Source: Marivivens donghaensis (GTDB taxonomy: Bacteria; Pseudomonadota; Alphaproteobacteria; Rhodobacterales; Rhodobacteraceae). Taken from it: DNA of 64,000 nt. Position numbers and translations under genes: made by a program. Position 1 is the first letter of the stretch; every line of letters begins with the position of its first letter. Where the stretch lies: positions 370,507 through 434,506 of the forward strand of contig NZ_JAUFRA010000006.1 in the NCBI RefSeq assembly GCF_030410045.1, read 5' to 3'. Of this stretch, positions 8,934 to 16,526 are shown piece after piece. The notes beneath the pieces are model-generated. The model was not told the DNA's origin and did not search any database. It saw only the letters and a program-made list of their open reading frames with translations.

Positions 8934-9800
8934 TCAGGCCACGTTTTCGAGTTTGACCTGAGGGGTCACACCCAAAGCATGGCAAACGTCGCGGGTCAGG
9001 TCCGGTTTGTTCAGCGTGTAGAAGTGCAGGTCGTTCACGCCGCCACGGATCAGGTCGTCGCATAGTTCAGTTGCCAGAGCGGTCGCCAAGAGGTCGGTCG
9101 AACCAGTTTTGGCCGCGTTATCAAAGGCGTCCGCAACGATCTGCGGGATCGAGGTGCCGCACATTTGGGCGAACTTGCGCGCGCCGTTCCAGTTTTCAAT
9201 CGGCAGGATGCCCGGAATGATCGGCGCGTCGATGCCCGCTTTTTCGCAGGCGTCGCGGAAGCGGAAGAACGTCTCTGCCTCAAAGAAGAACTGAGTGATC
9301 GCGCTGGTGGCACCCGCATCAATCTTGCGCTTCAGCCATTCGATGTCCGCGGCCGCATCGCCTGATTCTGGGTGTTTTTCAGGGTAGGCACCAACGCGGA
9401 TTTTGAATTTGCCCGTGTCTGCCAGTGCTTCGATCAGTTCGATGGACGACTGGAAGCCATCTGCGGTCGGGCGGAATTTCTCTGCGCCTTTGGGGGCATC
9501 ACCGCGCAGGGCGACGATTTCGGTCACGCCGACCTCAGCGTAAGCATTCGCGATTTCGAGCGTTTCGGCGCGGGTTGCTTCAACACAGGTGAGGTGCGCT
9601 GCCACAGTCAGGCCGATGTTTTTGTGAATGGCACCAACGGCTTCGTGAGTGAGCTGGCGTGTTGTGCCGCCTGCACCGTAGGTCACAGACACAAAGGTCG
9701 GGTCCATCGGAGCAAGGGTCGTCGCGCAGTTCCACAGGCGGAACGATTGGTCCAGCGATTTGGGTGGGAAGAATTCGAAAGAGACATTGGGGCGCGACAT
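8934..9800 (-). CDS. metF: 5,10-methylenetetrahydrofolate reductase
   Basis: A 288-residue flavoprotein of the MetF family. It begins MSRPNVSFEFFPPKS, where the glutamate in FEFFPP is the catalytic acid of the family. It continues with TYGAGGTTR, ALRGD (folate binding), a segment like QFFFEAETFFRFRDAC, and IPGILPI. It reduces methylene-THF to methyl-THF, the methyl donor for methionine synthesis. The divergent partner is a LysR regulator that fits MetR. The intergenic region carries two TGAG-N5-TTCA boxes. Transcription ends at a strong terminator inside the neighbouring gene. Confidence 0.95.
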   Translation of the reverse strand: MSRPNVSFEFFPPKSLDQSFRLWNCATTLAPMDPTFVSVTYGAGGTTRQLTHEAVGAIHKNIGLTVAAHLTCVEATRAETLEIANAYAEVGVTEIVALRGDAPKGAEKFRPTADGFQSSIELIEALADTGKFKIRVGAYPEKHPESGDAAADIEWLKRKIDAGATSAITQFFFEAETFFRFRDACEKAGIDAPIIPGILPIENWNGARKFAQMCGTSIPQIVADAFDNAAKTGSTDLLATALATELCDDLIRGGVNDLHFYTLNKPDLTRDVCHALGVTPQVKLENVA

Positions 9801-9845
9801 GATTCACCTATTTGTTGATGCCCCCTTGTCGCAAAATAAATGATG

Positions 9846-9858
9846 TGAGACAAATTCA
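9846..9858. promoter_or_regulatory. Candidate MetR box 1 (TGAG-N5-TTCA)
   Basis: TGAGACAAATTCA differs by one base from the enterobacterial MetR consensus TGAA-N5-TTCA. It lies in the 88-bp gap between divergent metF and metR. A second box with identical half sites starts 31 bp further on. Confidence 0.5.
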
Positions 9859-9876
9859 TAACTTTCACGACGATCA

Positions 9877-9889
9877 TGAGGTTCGTTCA
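9877..9889. promoter_or_regulatory. Candidate MetR box 2, reaching the metR start codon
   Basis: TGAGGTTCGTTCA has the same half sites as box 1 and lies three helical turns away. Its last base is the A of the metR ATG, so binding here could block metR expression. It sits inside a slightly longer palindrome, ATCATGA...TCATGAT (9873-9893). Confidence 0.45.
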
Positions 9890-10806
9890 TGATGCACATT
9901 GAGATCCGGCATCTTCGCACGATTAAGGCAATCCATGACACGGGCGGGTTGGCCCGTGCGGCGGATTTGCTGAACATCACACAATCGGCCCTGAGCCACC
10001 AAATCAAAGGGATCGAAGATCAGGCCGGCGTCGAACTCTTCGTGCGTCGGGCGAAACCTCTGCGTTTGTCGGCATCGGGTTTGCGGCTCTTGGCGGCGGC
10101 GGAACAGATTTTGCCGATCCTCGCCGATCTGGAGGTCGAATTCGAAGGTCTGCAAGACGGTCGCGCGGGACGGCTGCATATCGCGCTGGAGTGTCACGCC
10201 TGTTTCGAATGGCTGCTGCCTGTGTTGGAACAGTTCCGCAAGGTCTGGCCCGATGTGGACGTCGATATCCGATCGAGCCTTTCGTTTGATGCGATGAGCG
10301 CGCTGCGTCGCGAAGAGGTCGATTTGGTGGTGTCCTCGGACCCTGAGGATCAGTCGGAAGTCGATTTTAACCCGCTGTTTGACTACGATCCTGTTTTTGT
10401 GGCCTCGTCACATCATCCCCTCGCGCAAAAGGCAGTGATCGAGGCGCAGGATTTCGAAGGGCAGACGCTGATCACTTACCCCGTTGATCGGTCGCGGTTG
10501 GATATCTTTAAGATGCTGTTGTCGCCCGCACGTGTCGAACCTGCGGCGGTGCGGCAGGTCGAATTGACGGCGGTGATCCTGATGCTCGTGGCATCCAACC
10601 GTGGGGTGTCGGTGCTGCCAGACTGGGTTGTGCGTCAGGTGCGGCAATCGTCAGATTACGTCACGCGGCCGTTGGGCAAGGACGGTCAGGTCGGGGTGAC
10701 ACGGCGGATGTTTGCGGCGACCCGCGAGTCCGAGAACACGCGGCCCTACCTTGCGCATTTTATTCGGCTGGCTCGGCAAGAGGCGGTGAAACTTCAACGG
10801 GGCTAA
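9889..10806 (+). CDS. metR: LysR-family regulator, probably MetR
   Basis: A 305-residue LysR-type regulator. The winged helix-turn-helix occupies residues 1-65 (LARAADLLNITQSALSHQIKGIEDQAGVELFVR) and the periplasmic-binding-like co-inducer domain the rest. The call of MetR rests on three things: divergence from metF, the TGAG-N5-TTCA boxes between them, and a MetR-like N-terminus (IEIRHLRTIKAIHDTGGLARAA). MetR activates methionine-pathway genes, with homocysteine as effector. The start is ATG 9889; a second ATG follows at once. The 3' end overlaps the convergent GGDEF-EAL gene by 47 bp. Confidence 0.82.
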   Translation: MMHIEIRHLRTIKAIHDTGGLARAADLLNITQSALSHQIKGIEDQAGVELFVRRAKPLRLSASGLRLLAAAEQILPILADLEVEFEGLQDGRAGRLHIALECHACFEWLLPVLEQFRKVWPDVDVDIRSSLSFDAMSALRREEVDLVVSSDPEDQSEVDFNPLFDYDPVFVASSHHPLAQKAVIEAQDFEGQTLITYPVDRSRLDIFKMLLSPARVEPAAVRQVELTAVILMLVASNRGVSVLPDWVVRQVRQSSDYVTRPLGKDGQVGVTRRMFAATRESENTRPYLAHFIRLARQEAVKLQRG

Positions 10807-12727
10807 GGTCGCGACTGGACTCGGCAAAGAGGCGGATGCGGGTTTCATCAATCGGCATCGCCTTGCCAAAGAGATAGCCCTGACCCAGACGACACCCCAG
10901 ACGGCGGAGGTGATCGACTTGGGCTTCCGTTTCGACGCCTTCCGCGATGACAGAGACGCCCAGACCGTCAGCGATTTCCAAGAAGCCACGGATCAGAACT
11001 TCGGCGGTGGGATCGCGTCCAAGGTCGGCGACAAAGCTCATGTCGATCTTTAGCTCATCGAATTCAAGTTGGCGCAGGTGCTGGAACGACGCAAAGCCTG
11101 TGCCGAAATCGTCGAGCGACACGCGCAGTCCTTCGGATCGGAAATGGGCGATGCTGGCCTGAATAGTATCGGCAGAGCGGGCGATGAACACGTCCTCTGT
11201 GATTTCTAGCGTGATGTGGCGGCGGGCGTTCGGATGCCGGCTGAGCAGGTCGTCGAGGTCGGCACGGCCAGATTGCGTGGCAAGCGCGACCTCTGGGACG
11301 TTGATCGACACTTCGCCTGGGTCGAGGCCTTCGGCCAAAAGCTGTTCGATGTCGTGGAGCACGCAGCCCGCCATATGCGATAGGAAATCGCCGTGCAGGC
11401 CAAGTTCGTTGATCTGCGGGATAAAGAGGTTCGGGGGCAGGGGACCTTTGGTCGGGTGTATCCAGCGGGCGAGGGCCTCGAACCCGATACTGCGGCCCGT
11501 GGCGAGGTCGACCTTGGGTTGGTAATAGGGGCGGATTTCGCGGCTGTGCATCGCGGCGAGGATTTCGCGGCGGTCCTCAAGCGATAGGCGGCGTTCGAAA
11601 TCGTCGGCACGGTAAATCGCGGCTGAGATGCCAGAGCTGTTTTTCGCGCGATACATGGCCTGATCGGCGGCCCCACATAGCCCTTCGACCGTAGTGCCCG
11701 CGTGCCGTGTGAGGCCGATGCCGACCGAGGCCGAGATATGGAGTTCCTTTTCGTGCCATTCGACAGGCGCTTGGATCGCGCGGGCAATATAGTCGGCCAA
11801 TCGCAGCGCGGCCTTTTCCGATGTGATCGTGCGGAATGCGATGGCAAATTCGTCGCCGCCTAGTCGGGCCACGATGCCCGTGTCGCCGACCAGTTTGGAC
11901 AGGCGGCTCGCCACGGCCTGAAGCACCTGATCGCCCGCTTCGTGGCTGTAGGTGTCATTGATCGGCTTGAACCCGTCGAGGTCGATGAGGAACACGCCCA
12001 ATTCGCTGCCCAAACGACGCTGGGCAATGAGGTGTTCAAGTTCTTCATCAAACGCTCGACGGTTCAATAGGCCCGTGAGTGGGTCATGGCGGGACAGATG
12101 TTCGAGGGCACGCAAGCGGGCGTTCGCCTCTTCGCGGGCGGCGTTGAGGGCGCGCTGGGTGTCCTTTTGTTTGTGCAGGGTTTCGAACGTGTTGAAGATA
12201 TAGACGACCATCATGCCCGTGGTGATGATCCATTCCCCCTCGCTCGACGGGAGGAACGCGTTTTCGCTGGCGAGCCAGAACACCGCGAAGGCAGAGCCAA
12301 AAGAGGGTGCCATCAGGCTCCAGTTATAGAACGGGAGGGCGGCGAAGGTGTTGGTGATGTGAACAAAGACCCCAAAGAGCCACAAGAACCCCGCAAGGAG
12401 CATGGCGGACGACGGCTCTGCTGCCAAAAGGAACGCGGGCGCGAGGTAAAAGAGGACGGAGCTACAGTTCACCAGCCAGACGGTGAACACATAGGTGGCG
12501 GTGATATCCTCGTCCCTTTCGGGCAATTTCTGGGCAAGCCAATGTGCCGCGACCTCGTAAGCGACGAGAATGCCAGACATGATCAGGGCCAGGGTGCCGT
12601 AGCCGACCCACCACAATATAACCAACATCATCGCCGCAGAGGCGAGGCGTTTGGCTATGTCCCGTGTGGCCACGTGAATGGCAAAACGGGTTTGATAGCG
12701 GATCTTATCAAAACTCTGCGCGATCAT
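10760..12727 (-). CDS. Membrane-bound GGDEF-EAL protein (c-di-GMP synthesis/degradation)
   Basis: About 655 residues: an N-terminal block of roughly six membrane segments, a coiled linker (LHKQKDTQRALNAAREEANARLRALEHLSRHD), a GGDEF domain and an EAL domain. The cyclase motif RLGGDEF is intact. The inhibitory RxxD site before it is absent (GDTG in that place). The phosphodiesterase keeps EALARW, DDFGTG and AEGVETE, so both activities look possible. I prefer the ATG at 12727 (MIAQSFDKIRY), which follows AGGCAGGAAGAGG. The longer start at 12811 would add 28 residues rich in rare AGG codons. Its 3' end overlaps metR on the other strand. No sensor domain beyond the membrane block is visible. Confidence 0.88.
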   Translation of the reverse strand: MIAQSFDKIRYQTRFAIHVATRDIAKRLASAAMMLVILWWVGYGTLALIMSGILVAYEVAAHWLAQKLPERDEDITATYVFTVWLVNCSSVLFYLAPAFLLAAEPSSAMLLAGFLWLFGVFVHITNTFAALPFYNWSLMAPSFGSAFAVFWLASENAFLPSSEGEWIITTGMMVVYIFNTFETLHKQKDTQRALNAAREEANARLRALEHLSRHDPLTGLLNRRAFDEELEHLIAQRRLGSELGVFLIDLDGFKPINDTYSHEAGDQVLQAVASRLSKLVGDTGIVARLGGDEFAIAFRTITSEKAALRLADYIARAIQAPVEWHEKELHISASVGIGLTRHAGTTVEGLCGAADQAMYRAKNSSGISAAIYRADDFERRLSLEDRREILAAMHSREIRPYYQPKVDLATGRSIGFEALARWIHPTKGPLPPNLFIPQINELGLHGDFLSHMAGCVLHDIEQLLAEGLDPGEVSINVPEVALATQSGRADLDDLLSRHPNARRHITLEITEDVFIARSADTIQASIAHFRSEGLRVSLDDFGTGFASFQHLRQLEFDELKIDMSFVADLGRDPTAEVLIRGFLEIADGLGVSVIAEGVETEAQVDHLRRLGCRLGQGYLFGKAMPIDETRIRLFAESSRDLSPVEVSPPLAEPAE

Positions 12728-12823
12728 GGGCCTCTTCCTGCCTTTGGGCCCATGTTGCCAATCAAAACCAAACAAATCGTTAACGGTGCGTTTTTCCCGA
12801 AAGAGTGCCATTCGCGGCCTTGC

Positions 12824-12852
12824 CCGATTGATCGGATTTGCCTATACGCGCT
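12824..12852 (+). promoter_or_regulatory. Candidate promoter of suhB
   Basis: TTGCCC at 12824 and TATACG at 12847 are separated by 17 bp, about 26 bp before the suhB ATG. The match to the sigma-70 consensus is fair for an alphaproteobacterium. Read from sequence only. Confidence 0.35.
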
Positions 12853-12877
12853 GCTTGGACCGTGAACGGAGGCCCCG

Positions 12878-13672
12878 ATGGCTGGTAGTGCAAACCTGAA
12901 CGTGATGATGAAGACCGCCCGTAAAGCTGGGCGCGCCTTGCTCAAAGACTTTACCGAAGTTGAACAGCTACAGGTCAGCACCAAAGGGCCTGGTGACTTT
13001 GTCACTCGCGCCGACCGCAATGCCGAGGAAATCATCCGCACTGAATTGATGGAAGCCCGTCCGACCTATGGCTTCCTCGGAGAAGAGTCCAAAGAGATCG
13101 AAGGCGAAGATCCGACCCGTCGCTGGATCGTTGATCCGCTCGATGGCACCACCAACTTTTTGCACGGTCTGGGTCACTGGGCTGTGTCGATCGCCCTTGA
13201 ACATAAGGGTCAAATCGTTGCGGGCGTGGTTTACGATCCCGTCAAAGACGAGATGTTCTATGCCGAAAAAGGGTCGGGCGCATGGATGAACGAGACCCGT
13301 ATTCGCGTCTCTGGTCGTCACCGTTTGACCGACGGTATCTTTGCAACGGGCCTGCCGTTTGCTGGTAGCACGGACCTGCCGCAGACCCTGCGTGACCTCG
13401 GTCAATTGCTGCCCGCGACCTCGGGTGTGCGTCGTCTGGGCGCTGCGTCTCTGGACCTTGCCTATGTCGCTGCTGGCCGTTTCGACGGTTTCTGGGAACG
13501 CCGTCTGAAGCCGTGGGATATCGCTGCTGGCCTCGTTATTGTGCGCGAAGCAGGTGCCCTACTGGAGCCGATTCACGAAGACGGTAACATCCTTGAGGAT
13601 GGCAACCTGATCTGCGCGAACGAATCCATGTTCGGCCCGTTTGCCAAAGTGATCCGTGGCGCGGCAGCGTAA
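12878..13672 (+). CDS. suhB: Inositol-1-monophosphatase family protein
   Basis: A 264-residue member of the inositol monophosphatase/SuhB family. The metal-binding motifs are in order: the first glutamate in FLGEESKE, WIVDPLDGTTNFLHG, and the C-terminal KPWDIAAGLVIVREAGA. The family hydrolyses phosphomonoesters such as myo-inositol-1-phosphate with Mg2+; in some bacteria SuhB also takes part in rRNA antitermination. The ATG at 12878 follows ACGGAGGCCCCG, a strong ribosome site. It stands alone and is followed by a clear terminator. The exact substrate in this organism is not shown by sequence. Confidence 0.92.
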   Translation: MAGSANLNVMMKTARKAGRALLKDFTEVEQLQVSTKGPGDFVTRADRNAEEIIRTELMEARPTYGFLGEESKEIEGEDPTRRWIVDPLDGTTNFLHGLGHWAVSIALEHKGQIVAGVVYDPVKDEMFYAEKGSGAWMNETRIRVSGRHRLTDGIFATGLPFAGSTDLPQTLRDLGQLLPATSGVRRLGAASLDLAYVAAGRFDGFWERRLKPWDIAAGLVIVREAGALLEPIHEDGNILEDGNLICANESMFGPFAKVIRGAAA

Positions 13673-13696
13673 TCGCTGGTCGATTGTTAGATTTGA

Positions 13697-13725
13697 GGAC
13701 CGTGCCGCAGGGTGCGGTCCTTTTT
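13697..13725 (+). terminator. Terminator of suhB
   Basis: GGACCG...CGGTCC around a GC-rich loop, followed by TTTTTC. It lies 25 bp after the suhB stop codon. Confidence 0.85.
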
Positions 13726-13939
13726 CGTTGGATGGCCTGATTTTGCCCAAAATGGCAGGACATTTGCGGAATTTGTGATGCCGTTGCGAACGGCTGCGGC
13801 GTATGTTTGCGCTAAATTTCCAAATTTACCGCTCGTTAGGCGGGTTTGCCGTAAATTTACCTTGAAGGTTCGCCTTTCGCGGCGCATTCACTGTCAAAAT
13901 CGCCGAGTTTGAGGCGATATTGCTTTGAGAGAGGCCAAG

Positions 13940-14425
13940 ATGATCCACCATAGTTCTGATCTGGACGCATTCGACCGTAAGATTTTGGATATCGTCGCGA
14001 TTGAGGGGCGGATCAGTGTGACCGAGCTGTCGCGTCGGATCGGCCTGTCGAAATCCCCGACCCAAGCGCGTTTGAAGCGGCTTGAGGAAACAGGGCTGAT
14101 CCGTGGTTATCGCGCGCTCTTTGACCCGATCCGTTTGGGGCGCGATCACGTGGCCTTTGTCGAGGTGAAACTGACCGACACTCGCGAGTCGGCCTTGGCC
14201 GAGTTCAACGCTGCCGTCATTCGCGTGCCAGAGATTGAACAGTGTCACCTGATTGCGGGTCAGTTCGACTACCTGCTCAAGGTTCGCACGGCGTCGATGT
14301 CGGCTTATCGGCTTGTTCTGGCAGAGAAAATATCGACCCTGCCGTATTTGGCGAATACATCGACCTATGTTGCGATGCAGGCCGTCAAAGAAGAAGGCGT
14401 CGGTCCTGTCGCAACGGGCGGATAA
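13940..14425 (+). CDS. Lrp/AsnC-family regulator, PutR-like
   Basis: A 161-residue Lrp-type regulator. The helix-turn-helix occupies residues 8-60 (LDAFDRKILDIVAIEGRISVTELSRRIGLSKSPTQARLKRLEE), followed by the ligand domain with AGQFDYLLKVRT and an end that resembles PutR, the proline-catabolism activator of Rhodobacter and Agrobacterium. PutR normally sits beside putA, which is absent here, so that name is only a suggestion. The ATG at 13940 is preceded by GAGAGAGG; a TTG at 13925 is possible but less likely. The 267-bp upstream region holds small palindromes (GCCGTT-GCG-AACGGC at 13780 and TCGCC...GGCGA near 13908), with no clear operator. Confidence 0.85.
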   Translation: MIHHSSDLDAFDRKILDIVAIEGRISVTELSRRIGLSKSPTQARLKRLEETGLIRGYRALFDPIRLGRDHVAFVEVKLTDTRESALAEFNAAVIRVPEIEQCHLIAGQFDYLLKVRTASMSAYRLVLAEKISTLPYLANTSTYVAMQAVKEEGVGPVATGG

Positions 14426-14495
14426 TTCCGTCAAAGCGGCTTTTGCACCTTTCGCCCCTTGCCCATCGGCGCGGGGCAGGGCAAAACACCCTCGT

Positions 14496-14581
14496 GCCCG
14501 CGTGGTGGAATGGTAGACATCGGAGACTTAAAATCTCTTGGCCTTAGTGCCGTGCCGGTTCGAGTCCGGCCGCGGGTACCA
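14496..14581 (+). tRNA. tRNA-Leu (anticodon TAA)
   Basis: The acceptor halves GCCCGCG and CGCGGGT pair with one G-U. The anticodon stem-loop reads GAGACTTAAAATCTC with TAA in place. A short extra arm follows, then the T-arm CCGGTTCGAGTCCGG, discriminator A and an encoded CCA ending at 14581. The long extra arm is the mark of a leucine tRNA. Confidence 0.93.
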
Positions 14582-14652
14582 CCCCAGAAAATCCATAGCA
14601 GACTAGACCATCTGACCGCCCGTACGGGCTATCGTTATCCTAGTTCGACATA

Positions 14653-14688
14653 GAAAAAGGGCGCGAACCGGATGGTCGCGCCCCTTTT
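14653..14688 (-). terminator. Terminator of sulP (may act in both directions)
   Basis: Stem GGGCGCGA/TCGCGCCC with CCCTTTTTCTA on the minus strand and CCCCTTTT on the plus strand. It can end sulP transcription and also stop tRNA-Leu transcripts coming from the left. Confidence 0.82.
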
Positions 14689-14690
14689 GG

Positions 14691-16430
14691 TTATTCGGCT
14701 GCTTTGGCGGCAGTCATGCCTGTGAGCTTGGCCATCGCCTCGTATTGCGAGAGGAATACCTCGCCCGTCATGTCGTGCAGGAAATGCGCGGTCTGGAGGC
14801 GGTCCATCACGGGGCCTTTGACTTCGGACATGTGTAGTTTGATGCCCATATCTTTGAGGCGGGCGTTGATGGCCTCGAGGCTTTCGAGGGCGGAGAAGTC
14901 GATGGCGTTTACCGCCGACATCATCAGCACCACGTGTTCGATGCCACAATCAGCCTGCACGCGGTCGTAGATGTAATCTTCGAGGAAGCGTGCGTTGGCG
15001 AAATAGAGGCTTTCATCGACGCGCATCATCACCAGACGGTCATCGGTTTTCACCTGATGGCGTTTGATGTTGCGGAAGTGTTCGGTGCCTTCCATCAGGC
15101 CCACTTCGGCGATGTGCGGGCGCGATGTTTTAAAGAGATACAGAAGGACCGAGAGGCCAACACCTGACGACACGCCCGTTTCCACACCAAAGGCCCAGGT
15201 CATCAGGATGGTTGCAGCCACCGCAAAGAAGTCGGGTTTGGAATAGCCCCACGACCGTTTCAGGATCGAGAAGTCCACGAGCGACAGAACGGCGACGATG
15301 ATCGTTGCGGCGAGCGTTGCCTTGGGGAGGAAGTAGAGAAGCGGGGTGAGGGCAAGAGCGGCAATGGCGAGGCCAATAGCGGTGAAGGCACCAGCCGCAG
15401 GGGTTTCCGCACCTGCGTCAAAGTTCACAACCGAACGGGCAAAGCCACCCGTGACAGGATAGCCGCCGGTAAAGGCCGCACCGATGTTTGCAGCGCCCAG
15501 ACCGATCAGCTCTTGGTCAGGGGTGATGCGCTGGCGTTTCTTTGCGGCAAGGGTTTGCGCGACCGAGATCGATTCAACAAAGCCGATGATCGAGATTAGG
15601 AGGGCAGGGACAAAGAGTTTGCCGATCAGATCGAACGAGAGGTCGGGCATGGTGAAGGGCGGCAGGCTCTGCGGGACTTCGCCAACCACTTTGACGCCCC
15701 AGTTATCCAGACGGAACAGCGCAACGAAAGCGGTGGTGACGACGACGGCAGCAACGGGGCCAGCCTTGGTCAGCACGTCCGCGAGTTTCGGCGGCACGCC
15801 TTTGGACAGGAGGAGCGGTTTGAGACCCTTGCGCACCCAGAACAGGAACGCGGTTGCCGCAACGCCGATAAAGAGCGTGATAAAGTTCAGTTTGGTGAAG
15901 TTCTCAAACAGGCTTTCGAACATATGCGGCAGCGAGTGGCCCGAGATCGAGATGCCAAGGATATGGCCGATCTGGCTCGATGCGATTAGGACGCCCGAGG
16001 CGGTGATAAAGCCCGCAATCACAGGGTGGGATAGGAAGTTCGCGATCCAGCCCAACCGCAGCAGGCCAAGGCCCAAGAGCATGACACCAGAGAGGAACGC
16101 CAGCGTCAGCGCGGCGGTGGCGTATCCTATGTCACCCGATTGGGCGACCTTGCCAATCGCGGCGGCGGTCATCAGCGACACAACGGCTACAGGACCAACG
16201 GCCAACGCGCGTGAAGTGCCAAAGACGGAGTAGAGCATGATCGGCACGATCGACGCGTAGATACCCGCCTCAGCGGGCAGACCTGCGAGGAGCGCGTAAG
16301 CCAGCGACTGAGGCACCAACATGATCGTTACGATCACAGCGGCGACGAGGTCGTTCTGGAAGGCTTCTTTGTTATAGGTGCGGCCCCATTGAAGGACCGG
16401 GAGATATTTTGTGAGTGGCGAGAGGGCCAT
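14691..16430 (-). CDS. SulP-family inorganic anion transporter with STAS domain
   Basis: About 579 residues: a hydrophobic core of 10-14 membrane segments (from LVAAVIVTIMLVPQSLAYALLAGLPAEAGIYASIVPIMLYSVFG, the SulP signature region) and a cytoplasmic STAS domain from about residue 440 (MMRVDESLYFANARFLEDYIYD... to DFSALESLEAINARLKDMGI). SulP proteins carry sulfate, bicarbonate or related anions. With the sulfide-oxidation genes next door, movement of sulfate or sulfite is a reasonable guess. I take the ATG at 16430 (MALSPLTKY), with AAGGTG upstream; a GTG at 16439 is possible. It lies about 100 bp downstream of the SQR fusion gene and is probably co-transcribed with it. Confidence 0.9.
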   Translation of the reverse strand: MALSPLTKYLPVLQWGRTYNKEAFQNDLVAAVIVTIMLVPQSLAYALLAGLPAEAGIYASIVPIMLYSVFGTSRALAVGPVAVVSLMTAAAIGKVAQSGDIGYATAALTLAFLSGVMLLGLGLLRLGWIANFLSHPVIAGFITASGVLIASSQIGHILGISISGHSLPHMFESLFENFTKLNFITLFIGVAATAFLFWVRKGLKPLLLSKGVPPKLADVLTKAGPVAAVVVTTAFVALFRLDNWGVKVVGEVPQSLPPFTMPDLSFDLIGKLFVPALLISIIGFVESISVAQTLAAKKRQRITPDQELIGLGAANIGAAFTGGYPVTGGFARSVVNFDAGAETPAAGAFTAIGLAIAALALTPLLYFLPKATLAATIIVAVLSLVDFSILKRSWGYSKPDFFAVAATILMTWAFGVETGVSSGVGLSVLLYLFKTSRPHIAEVGLMEGTEHFRNIKRHQVKTDDRLVMMRVDESLYFANARFLEDYIYDRVQADCGIEHVVLMMSAVNAIDFSALESLEAINARLKDMGIKLHMSEVKGPVMDRLQTAHFLHDMTGEVFLSQYEAMAKLTGMTAAKAAE

Positions 16431-16526
16431 GGGCAACACCTTGGCGGAGGAGAGAAAAAGAACGGCGGAGCCGGCGAAGGCCCCGCCAGTTTCTGCTCCG
16501 GCATGGACACCGGAACAGGAAGGTCG

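Noticed and set aside
12728..12811. Longer start of the GGDEF-EAL gene at 12811
   Set aside because: The extra 28 codons include rare AGG codons and lack a good ribosome site, while AGGCAGGAAGAGG lies right before the ATG at 12727. The longer form cannot be excluded.
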